Of a stretch of DNA of 5,651 nt, positions 1 to 5,409 are shown piece after piece; position 1 is the stretch's first letter; the number at the start of each line of letters is the position of its first letter. The stretch lies in assembly GCA_031282095.1 (NCBI GenBank), contig JAITEJ010000055.1, positions 1-5,651 on the forward strand. Direction: 5' to 3'. A program made the position numbers and the translations under genes. This stretch comes from Clostridiales bacterium (GTDB taxonomy: Bacteria > Bacillota_A > Clostridia > Christensenellales > CAG-917). The notes below the pieces were generated by a model. That model did not search any database. It had not been told where the DNA came from and saw nothing but the letters and a program-made list of their open reading frames with translations.

Positions 1-1
1 G

Positions 2-2308
2 AAGGAATACGAATACAAGGAATATCTGCCGCTGTTCGGCTTCTATTCGGGGAACGTAAAGTCTCACTATATCACGTGCGACAATTACGTCACGCTTACG
101 GACGGAACGGGCATAGTCCACATCGCCCCGGCGTTCGGCGAGGACGATTCCAACGTAGGAAAGGCGTACGGACTGCCCTTCGTTCAGATGGTTAACGAAC
201 GCGGGCGTTTTGTCGCCGATGCAGGAGATTTGGCGGGGCTTTTCGCAAAAGACGCGGATAAAATCATAATTTCGCAACTTAAAGATCGCAACTTATTATT
301 TAAGGAGCTTGCGTTTACGCACAGCTATCCTTTCTGTTGGCGTTGCGACACTCCTCTTTTGTACTACGCGAGAAGTTCGTGGTTCATTAAGATGACCGCC
401 GTCCGCGACGAATTGGTCAAGAATAACTCCGCCGTAAACTGGCTGCCGCCGGCGATAGGCTCCGGGCGTATGGGCAACTTTTTAGAGAATGTCATAGACT
501 GGGGCTTTTCGCGCGAACGTTATTGGGGTACGCCGATACCTATTTGGGTTTGCAAGGAGTGCGGGCATACGCATACCGTAGGAAGCCGCGCCGAGCTGAT
601 GGAGTTGGGCGGGCTCCGAGAAAACATAGAGCTTCACCGTCCGTACATCGACGCGGTCACCTTTAAATGTCCGTGTTGCGGCGGCGTGATGAAGCGCACG
701 CCGGAGGTCATGGATTGCTGGTATGACAGCGGTTCGATGCCGTTCGCGCAGCTTCACTATCCGTTTGAAAACGCGGACGTTTTTAAAAAACAGCTTTTTC
801 CCGCCGATTTTATAAGCGAGGCGGTGGATCAGACGCGCGGATGGTTCTATACTCTGCTTGCTATATCGACGCTACTGTTTGACTGCTCGCCGTTCAAAAA
901 TTGCATAGTTCTGGGACACGTCAACGACAAGGACGGCGTGAAAATGAGCAAGCACAAGGGCAACGTAATAGCGCCCGACGAGGTGTTGGACAGACAAGGG
1001 GCCGACGCAGTGCGGTGGTATTTTTATACAGCCTCCGCGCCGTGGCTACCTTCCCGTTTCTCGCACGAGTCCGTAAGCGAAATGCAGCGGAAGTTCCTCG
1101 GCACGCTTTGGAACACATACGCGTTTTTTGTGCTTTACGCCGAGATAGACGGCTACGATCCGTCCGAATACAAGCTTGAAGAACAGACTCTGTCCGTAAC
1201 GGACAAATGGCTGCTTGCCGAGTTGAACAGCCTGATACGCTTTGTAGACTGTAATATGTCGGAATACAGACTGACCGAAAGCGCGCGTAAAATACAGGAA
1301 TTCACGGATAATCTGTCGAATTGGTATGTACGCCGTTCGCGCGAGCGGTTTTGGGGCAAGGATATGACGGCGGACAAGGCGGCGGCGTATACCACTCTGT
1401 GGACGGCCTTAACCGAACTGTCTAAGGTAGCCGCGCCCTTTGTGCCTTTTATTACGGAAAGTATTTATCAAAACCTTGTGACGCCTTTCTTCAAAGACGC
1501 GCCGGAAAGCGTGCATCTCTGCGATTTTCCGTCGGCAAACGCGCGCTACGACGACGCGGATTTGGAAACGGGTATGGAGTCGGTGCTGAAGCTGGTCGTT
1601 TTAGGGCGCGCCGCAAGAAACAAGGCTAATATAAAGAACAGGCAGCCGCTTTCAAAGTTGCTTTTCAAGGGAAGCATAACCGGGCTGACGCCGGAACTCA
1701 AGGCTCTTGCGGAGGACGAACTCAACGTAAAGAATATCGAGGAGGTCGTAAACGAACGGGAATTCATAGTCTACGAGTTAAAGCCGCAGCTTAAGACACT
1801 CGGACCGAAATACGGCAAGCTTCTGAACGGCATCCGCTCTTATTTGGAAACCGCGGACGGCGGCGCTATAGTGGACGCGACCGAAAACGGAGGGATATTT
1901 ACCGCCGAATACGGCGGCGCGGAATTTTCTCTTTCGCGCGAGGACATACTCGTTTCCGCGCGTAATAAGTCGGGCTTCGCTTCGGAGAGCGGCGACGGAC
2001 TGACGGTTATTTTGGACACGAACATAACCGAGGAGCTTTTTACCGAGGGCGTGGAGCGCGAGCTTGTGTCCAAAATTCAAACCATGCGCAAGGAAGCGGG
2101 CTACGAGGTCACCGATCATATACGGCTTGCTTACAAGGCCTCCGGCAAGGCGCTGGAAATACTGAATTCGAGGACCTTCTTCGGAGACGTTCTTGCGGAC
2201 GGCGTTTTAAAATCGTTCGACGGCAAAGACCGTTACGTCAAGGAATGGGATATTAACGGCGAAAACGTGACTATCGCTATACGCAAGGTTATACGCCGGG
2301 CAAGATAA
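2..2308 (+). CDS. ileS: Isoleucyl-tRNA synthetase, type 2 (eukaryote-like), 5'-truncated by the window edge
   Basis: This class I aminoacyl-tRNA synthetase charges tRNA-Ile with isoleucine in the cytoplasm. The frame is open from base 2 and gives 768 residues, with no start in the window. The first ATG (188) is internal, because conserved sequence precedes it. Fragment residues 35-49 (GTGIVHIAPAFGEDD) are the CP1 editing-domain signature that clears Val-tRNA-Ile. GFSRERYWGTPIP (168-180) belongs to the catalytic core. CxxC pairs at 184/187 and 223/226 look like a zinc ribbon. KMSKHKGN (314-321) is the ATP-binding KMSKS loop, with His in place of the final Ser. NWYVRRSRERFW (440-451) marks the anticodon-binding domain. 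The C-terminus is the eukaryote-like extension, without the C-terminal zinc finger of type 1 enzymes. Type 2 enzymes are usually a little over 1000 residues, so roughly 270 are missing, including the HIGH motif. The 246-base gap argues against tight coupling to the next gene. Confidence 0.97.
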   Translation, partial: KEYEYKEYLPLFGFYSGNVKSHYITCDNYVTLTDGTGIVHIAPAFGEDDSNVGKAYGLPFVQMVNERGRFVADAGDLAGLFAKDADKIIISQLKDRNLLFKELAFTHSYPFCWRCDTPLLYYARSSWFIKMTAVRDELVKNNSAVNWLPPAIGSGRMGNFLENVIDWGFSRERYWGTPIPIWVCKECGHTHTVGSRAELMELGGLRENIELHRPYIDAVTFKCPCCGGVMKRTPEVMDCWYDSGSMPFAQLHYPFENADVFKKQLFPADFISEAVDQTRGWFYTLLAISTLLFDCSPFKNCIVLGHVNDKDGVKMSKHKGNVIAPDEVLDRQGADAVRWYFYTASAPWLPSRFSHESVSEMQRKFLGTLWNTYAFFVLYAEIDGYDPSEYKLEEQTLSVTDKWLLAELNSLIRFVDCNMSEYRLTESARKIQEFTDNLSNWYVRRSRERFWGKDMTADKAAAYTTLWTALTELSKVAAPFVPFITESIYQNLVTPFFKDAPESVHLCDFPSANARYDDADLETGMESVLKLVVLGRAARNKANIKNRQPLSKLLFKGSITGLTPELKALAEDELNVKNIEEVVNEREFIVYELKPQLKTLGPKYGKLLNGIRSYLETADGGAIVDATENGGIFTAEYGGAEFSLSREDILVSARNKSGFASESGDGLTVILDTNITEELFTEGVERELVSKIQTMRKEAGYEVTDHIRLAYKASGKALEILNSRTFFGDVLADGVLKSFDGKDRYVKEWDINGENVTIAIRKVIRRAR

Positions 2309-2352
2309 ATTTCGAATACGCTCCGCCGCGAACGCGACAATATACGCTTATA

Positions 2353-2416
2353 GGATAAGGAACCGCCGCGTTCGGCATAGGTTATCCGCGCAAACCGCTT
2401 GCGGTGAAACGCGCGG
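2353..2416 (+). other. Two abutting intergenic hairpins after ileS
   Basis: The first hairpin pairs GGATA (2353-2357), ACC (2362-2364) and GCCG (2365-2368) with CGGC (2373-2376), GGT (2380-2382) and TATCC (2383-2387), around a CGTT loop with two bulges. The second pairs CCGCGC (2386-2391) with GCGCGG (2411-2416) and ACCGC (2394-2398) with GCGGT (2401-2405). They share bases 2386-2387, so both cannot form completely at once. No T-run follows, so neither is a standard intrinsic terminator. They may be read-through 3' structure of ileS mRNA or chance pairing in GC-rich DNA. Confidence 0.35.
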
Positions 2417-2483
2417 TACGGAACGGAATATTTCCCGAAGTGATAAAAACGCGCCTTTTGAGAAATACGGAAAGATTATCCGT

Positions 2484-2500
2484 AATCCGCCTTGCGGATT
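2484..2500 (+). other. Short perfect hairpin before the methyltransferase gene
   Basis: AATCCGC, a CTT loop and GCGGATT form a perfect 7-bp stem 54 bases ahead of the methyltransferase start. It is followed by GCGTGCATAA rather than a T-run, so termination is not supported. A role in the leader or as a weak transcript-end structure is possible. Its small size makes chance a serious alternative. Confidence 0.35.
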
Positions 2501-2541
2501 GCGTGCATAACAGGTAAATAAAAACCGGTAACATCAAAGAC

Positions 2542-2545
2542 GAGG
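2542..2545 (+). promoter_or_regulatory. Ribosome binding site of the methyltransferase
   Basis: GAGG ends nine bases before the ATG at 2555, a normal Shine-Dalgarno spacing that supports this start. The conserved N-terminal sequence of the protein also begins immediately after this ATG. Confidence 0.7.
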
Positions 2546-2554
2546 TATTGCATT

Positions 2555-3436
2555 ATGCTTATCAACAACGAATGGACGGATTATGAAATCATAGCGACCG
2601 GCAACGGCGAGAAGCTTGAGCGTTGGAGTAAATATCATCTGATAAGACCCGACCCGCAGATTATATGGAAGCCGCTGTCGCCGCTCAGAAAAATCGCGGA
2701 CATTTCCGCGGTTTACGAGAAGAACGACGGCTCTTCGGACGCGTCGTGGAAATTCTATACGACCGTTCCCGATGATTTTACCGTGGGCTGGCGCAGCCTC
2801 AGGTTTAAATTGCGTTTGACAAACTTCAAGCATACGGGGCTATTCCCCGAACAGGCGGCGAACTGGGCGCGCATGATAGACCTTATAACAAGCGCGAGAG
2901 CGGCGAATCCGGAACGCACGGTTAACGTTTTAAACCTTTTCGCTTATACAGGCGGCGCGACGTTGGCGTGCCTTTCTGCGGGCGCGTCCGTCACGCATTT
3001 GGACGGCGCGCGCGCTATGGTGGAACGCGCGAGCGAGAACGCCTATCTTTCCGGGTTGGGAGCGGCCCCCTGCCGCTACATAATCGACGATTGTATGAAA
3101 TTCGTGGTGAGAGAAATCAAACGCGGCAAAAAATACGACGCGATCATTATGGATCCGCCCTCATTCGGACGCGGACCCAACGGCGAGGTATGGAAGCTTG
3201 AAACGAACCTTTTCGACCTCGTATGCGCCACCGCCTCGATACTCGGCGACGACCCATTATTCTATCTTATAAATTCCTACACGACCGGCTTGCAGCCGTC
3301 CGTAATGACCAATATCATAGCGCGCGGTCTGCGCCGCAAAGGCGAATTCATAGCCGATGAAATAGGCTTGCCGACAAGAGAGAAGGGAATAATCCTTCCC
3401 GCCGGAGCGTCCGCGTGGCTGACGTTTACTAAATAA
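2555..3436 (+). CDS. Class I SAM-dependent methyltransferase, RlmI/RlmK-like (COG1092 type), probable RNA methyltransferase
   Basis: This is a 293-residue cytoplasmic protein that probably transfers methyl groups from S-adenosylmethionine to RNA. The exact substrate cannot be read from the sequence. Residues 1-95 form the substrate-side N-terminal region, with GNGEKLERW (16-24) and FKLRLTNFKHTGLFPEQ (84-100), both typical of this family. The Rossmann domain follows. SAM motif I is VLNLFAYTGGAT (125-136), a likely SAM-ribose acidic residue is D150, and motif IV is DPPSFGRGP (200-208). RlmI proteins carry an N-terminal PUA domain and a catalytic Cys in an SCS-like motif VI. Here there is no PUA domain, and the matching segment reads NSYTTG (240-245) with no Cys. 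C5-cytosine chemistry is therefore unlikely, and an N-methyltransferase of the RlmK kind fits better. It stands alone, 246 bases after ileS and 350 bases before the lipoprotein gene, with no clear promoter. Confidence 0.9.
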   Translation: MLINNEWTDYEIIATGNGEKLERWSKYHLIRPDPQIIWKPLSPLRKIADISAVYEKNDGSSDASWKFYTTVPDDFTVGWRSLRFKLRLTNFKHTGLFPEQAANWARMIDLITSARAANPERTVNVLNLFAYTGGATLACLSAGASVTHLDGARAMVERASENAYLSGLGAAPCRYIIDDCMKFVVREIKRGKKYDAIIMDPPSFGRGPNGEVWKLETNLFDLVCATASILGDDPLFYLINSYTTGLQPSVMTNIIARGLRRKGEFIADEIGLPTREKGIILPAGASAWLTFTK

Positions 3437-3644
3437 GTCAAAGCGCCGTATAAAAACATGGAAACATACGTTCCGACACCGTCCGAACAGCAAGACGGCA
3501 AGGCAGTCATAGATGTTTAAATAAGACTGTAACTGCGAAATAAATTCAAAGTGCCGGGGCGCAAAATACAAAACCCCGTTCGGACACCGATCGCGCGACG
3601 ACAAGATAAACGTTTAAGATCGCCGTGCTCGGATATATTTTGCA
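3437..3644 (+). other. Non-coding stretch between the methyltransferase and the lipoprotein promoter
   Basis: I see no gene here on either strand. GTCCGAAC (3481-3488) and GTTCGGAC (3578-3585) are perfect reverse complements. They enclose two weaker stems, CAGTC/GACTG (3504-3508 with 3525-3529) and CGGGG/CCCCG (3555-3559 with 3574-3578, sharing base 3578 with the outer arm). Together they could fold as a three-way junction. No T-run follows any of them, so the methyltransferase transcript has no recognisable intrinsic terminator. Confidence 0.4.
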
Positions 3645-3673
3645 TTGACAAAAAACGGCAATTAGTATATACT
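3645..3673 (+). promoter_or_regulatory. Near-consensus sigma-A (sigma-70) promoter for the lipoprotein gene
   Basis: A perfect -35 box TTGACA (3645-3650) is followed by a 17-base spacer and the -10 box TATACT (3668-3673), which matches the TATAAT consensus at five of six positions. AT-rich sequence lies just upstream (GGATATATTTTGCA). Transcription should start near 3680 and leave a leader of about 107 bases before the ATG at 3787. The -10 box is the right half of the perfect palindrome AGTATATACT (3664-3673). This strong promoter makes the lipoprotein an independent transcription unit. Confidence 0.88.
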
Positions 3674-3681
3674 GAACTGAG

Positions 3682-3694
3682 TCGTAATTTACGA
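3682..3694 (+). promoter_or_regulatory. Candidate operator: perfect dyad at the predicted transcription start
   Basis: TCGTAA-T-TTACGA is an exact inverted repeat with 6-base half-sites and a single central base. It begins about two bases after the predicted +1. That position is typical of repressor sites that block a strong promoter. The one-base centre is too tight for a full RNA hairpin, which favours a DNA-binding site. No regulator gene is visible in the window, so the binding protein is unknown. Confidence 0.45.
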
Positions 3695-3776
3695 TTTGCG
3701 GGTGCGTACTCTGTAGAATTCGCGGCGCGCGGTCGGAATTACCGGACGGCGGGAGACTCTCGGCGTTTAGACCAAC

Positions 3777-3782
3777 GGGAGA
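3777..3782 (+). promoter_or_regulatory. Ribosome binding site of the lipoprotein gene
   Basis: GGGAGA, with core GGAG at 3778-3781, lies five bases before the ATG at 3787. It fixes the start, and the protein read from there opens directly with a lipoprotein signal peptide. Confidence 0.8.
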
Positions 3783-3786
3783 TTTT

Positions 3787-5214
3787 ATGAAACGATTTCG
3801 GGCGGTTATTGTCGTTGTTTTTACGGCGGTTATGTTGACGGCAGGTCTTGGTGCGTGCGGATCGTCTGACGAGAAAAAAGCTTACGAGCCGGCGTCGTAC
3901 ATAAAAGCGGATACGTCTTTCGACTATGCGGATACCGTATTTCTGAACACCGAAAAATATCCGTTTCTGAACGATCAGGGCTTATTCATCGCGGAAGGCT
4001 ATGAAAACGGCTTTCCTAAGCTTATTAAGGCGGACAGTGAAGCGGGCTTATCCGCATTCGATAAATCAAAGCCCACGTTTGTCATTACGCACGGCGTGCA
4101 ATTTAACGCCGGCCGCTACGGGCAGATTTATTACCCCTCTTCCTCCGCATATGAGATCGGCGGTTTTGATTGGGAGCGCGTGTTCGAGGGCGGCTACGGT
4201 AATCCCACCGTGGAAATGACGGAGGTTTTCTTCCGTTTGGGGTTCAATGTGCTTTCTTTCCAGTACGGGCGCTTTGCGGAGTCGGCTGAAACGATCGCGG
4301 GCGGCATATCTCTTAACATAAACTTCCTTTCGTCGCAGCATAACGTCCTTTCATCCGTCTACGGAGTTAAGGCAATGGACGCGTCAGGCGAATGGTCGGG
4401 CGACGACGCGATATGCGGCGGAGGCAAGGTTTATTCGGTCGCGCAGTTTTACGCGGCGGAATACGCCAGATTCGCGCGCGCCGCGGGCGATTACGACGTT
4501 CAAAAAGAGGTGTACTTCGTCGGGCATTCGATGGGCGGATTCCTGACGCCGTTTGCCGCGCATATCGTCACGGAGTTATGCGACGCCGGGCAACTGAACG
4601 CCGCTTTCGTTCCCGACCGCGTGACGTTGCAGGATCCTTTCTGCGGATGGATGATGGAAGATAAAGAAGCCGACGTGGCATGGAGCGGCGCGAAGCTTCC
4701 GGAAGGACGCGTACGCACCGTCTATGCCGCCGTACTCGAAAACCTCGCCTATAATGATATTGCTGTTGAAATGTATGTCAACCGCGGCGAGATGGTGCCG
4801 TTCTTTGCGGAATTGGGAGTTACCGATCGCGAAAACATATTGAAATTGGTGGCGTATAACCAAATCTTCCCCGTATTCACGGATCCGCATCCTTTCATTA
4901 CGGGGCATAACGCCGTAAGGGAATGGCATATGCTCAGCATTCTGGACACCGCGCCGAAAGCTGATTTTAACGGAATTGAAATCGACGTTCTGACCGCCGC
5001 CGCCTCTACTGCGCGCGTCAAGGAACTGCGCGGATATTCCTTTATTCAAGGTTTTCCGATTCAATTTGACCTGAACGCCTCCGAGGAAGAACTCTCCGCG
5101 CTTCTCCCGGACGGCAGCGCGACGATATATCCGCGGGACGACGCGTTTTTTATCGAAGCGGTATATGACTTCAGCGAATATGTCCCCGTGTACGGATCGA
5201 TGGTAAAGGCGTAA
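3787..5214 (+). CDS. Secreted lipoprotein with alpha/beta-hydrolase fold, putative lipase/esterase
   Basis: This 475-residue protein is predicted to be exported and lipid-anchored on the outside of the cytoplasmic membrane. Residues 1-23 are a signal peptide, with basic KRFR, a hydrophobic core, then lipobox LGAC (21-24). Cys24 would be lipidated, followed by a polar tether GSSDEKK. TFVITHG (97-103) fits the strand and oxyanion-hole region of alpha/beta hydrolases. GHSMG (246-250) is the nucleophile elbow with Ser248. Asp283 in LQDPF and His374 in TGHNAVREWH are plausible triad partners. Their order and spacing recall the pancreatic-lipase/phospholipase A1 group (GHSLG, then LDP, then a Cys/His segment), but I infer this from motifs only. 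The region around 104-240 is long and may form a lid or substrate-binding insert. The substrate (acylglycerol, phospholipid or another ester) is unknown. The gene has its own strong promoter and candidate operator, and I see no partner gene. Confidence 0.88.
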   Translation: MKRFRAVIVVVFTAVMLTAGLGACGSSDEKKAYEPASYIKADTSFDYADTVFLNTEKYPFLNDQGLFIAEGYENGFPKLIKADSEAGLSAFDKSKPTFVITHGVQFNAGRYGQIYYPSSSAYEIGGFDWERVFEGGYGNPTVEMTEVFFRLGFNVLSFQYGRFAESAETIAGGISLNINFLSSQHNVLSSVYGVKAMDASGEWSGDDAICGGGKVYSVAQFYAAEYARFARAAGDYDVQKEVYFVGHSMGGFLTPFAAHIVTELCDAGQLNAAFVPDRVTLQDPFCGWMMEDKEADVAWSGAKLPEGRVRTVYAAVLENLAYNDIAVEMYVNRGEMVPFFAELGVTDRENILKLVAYNQIFPVFTDPHPFITGHNAVREWHMLSILDTAPKADFNGIEIDVLTAAASTARVKELRGYSFIQGFPIQFDLNASEEELSALLPDGSATIYPRDDAFFIEAVYDFSEYVPVYGSMVKA

Positions 5215-5224
5215 ATAATCGATG

Positions 5225-5303
5225 GTCTGTAACATACGGTTACCGCAAACGCATTGTGTGCATGGAGCGGCAAACGGTAAACGTGAAATATGTAAAAACA
5301 GAC
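5225..5303 (+). other. Nested imperfect stem-loop after the lipoprotein gene, enclosing repeat copy 1
   Basis: GTCTGT (5225-5230) pairs with ACAGAC (5298-5303), ACATA (5232-5236) with TATGT (5289-5293), and TTACCG (5240-5245) with CGGTAA (5275-5280). Further short pairs lie inside. The segments are collinear, giving one long interrupted stem that starts 11 bases after the lipoprotein stop codon. No T-run follows, so it is not a canonical terminator. It could stabilise the 3' end of the lipoprotein mRNA or belong to the pckG leader. Confidence 0.5.
5240..5280 (+). repeat. Hairpin-forming repeat, copy 1
   Basis: This 41-base unit is bounded by TTACCG and CGGTAA and matches the unit at 5308-5344 at 30 of 37 aligned bases, plus a 4-base insertion. 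Inside, CG (5250-5251) can pair with CG (5268-5269) and CAT (5252-5254) with ATG (5262-5264). GGAGCG is conserved in both copies. Confidence 0.6.
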
Positions 5304-5307
5304 TGAG

Positions 5308-5344
5308 TTACCGTAAACGCGTTATTTGTACGGAGCGACGGTAA
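5308..5344 (+). repeat. Hairpin-forming repeat, copy 2
   Basis: This 37-base unit starts 68 bases after copy 1 and has the same TTACCG/CGGTAA arms. The inner stem reads CGT/ACG where copy 1 reads CAT/ATG, so one A-T pair has become G-C with pairing kept. Most of the differences from copy 1 are transitions. It lies 66 bases ahead of pckG. Confidence 0.6.
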
Positions 5345-5354
5345 AAGTTATAAA
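5326..5354 (+). promoter_or_regulatory. Weak candidate promoter for pckG
   Basis: TTGTAC (5326-5331), a 17-base spacer and TATAAA (5349-5354) have correct geometry, but the -35 box is poor. AT-rich sequence follows (AAAAATTTTTT at 5356-5366). If used, transcription would start near 5361, and repeat copy 2 would overlap the promoter as DNA rather than be transcribed. A start further upstream would instead put both repeats in the leader. Confidence 0.3.
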
Positions 5355-5379
5355 CAAAAATTTTTTCAAGAAATTACTG

Positions 5380-5395
5380 TGCGCCGAAAGGCGCA
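5380..5395 (+). promoter_or_regulatory. GAAA-tetraloop hairpin directly before the pckG ribosome binding site
   Basis: TGCGCC, GAAA and GGCGCA form a perfect 6-bp GC-rich stem closed by a GNRA tetraloop. The stem ends on the base before the Shine-Dalgarno, so the fold leaves that site single-stranded. It could stabilise the 5' end of the mRNA or keep the ribosome binding site accessible. Confidence 0.6.
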
Positions 5396-5401
5396 GGGAG
5401 G
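5396..5401 (+). promoter_or_regulatory. Strong ribosome binding site of pckG
   Basis: GGGAGG ends eight bases before the ATG at 5410, followed by an AT-rich spacer (TTAAAATA). It is the strongest Shine-Dalgarno in the window and settles the start, suggesting high expression. Confidence 0.85.
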
Positions 5402-5409
5402 TTAAAATA

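Noticed and set aside
2359..2517. Open frame of about 52 codons on the + strand in the ileS-methyltransferase gap
   Set aside because: It has no ATG and no ribosome binding site, its composition is arginine-rich, and it resembles no known protein. Stop-free runs of this size arise by chance in GC-rich DNA.
2458..2520. Promoter-like pieces before the methyltransferase (TTGAGA at 2458; TTGCGG at 2492 with TAAATA at 2515)
   Set aside because: None combines two good boxes. The correctly spaced pair matches consensus at only about half of the positions.
3458..3520. 20-codon mini-ORF (ATG at 3458, TAA at 3518) after the methyltransferase
   Set aside because: There is no Shine-Dalgarno, hydrophobic segment or recognisable peptide, and it overlaps one arm of the inverted repeat. 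Chance is the simpler explanation.
3551..3790. 79-codon + strand frame ahead of the lipoprotein gene
   Set aside because: It runs straight through the strong promoter and the leader, is rich in Arg as expected of random GC-rich frames, lacks a ribosome binding site and overlaps the lipoprotein start in another frame.
4576..5235. 219-codon antisense frame inside the lipoprotein gene
   Set aside because: It is the complement of a well-supported coding region, with no recognisable domain or start signal. Its length follows from the codon composition of the sense gene.
5225..5344. CRISPR array or insertion-sequence ends
   Set aside because: There are only two diverged units, without a regular spacer pattern, cas genes, transposase or target-site duplications.
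5356..5366. AAAAATTTTTT tract as an intrinsic terminator of the lipoprotein gene
   Set aside because: No GC-rich stem lies directly before the T-run. The nearest hairpin (repeat copy 2) ends 16 bases earlier, so the required geometry is missing.
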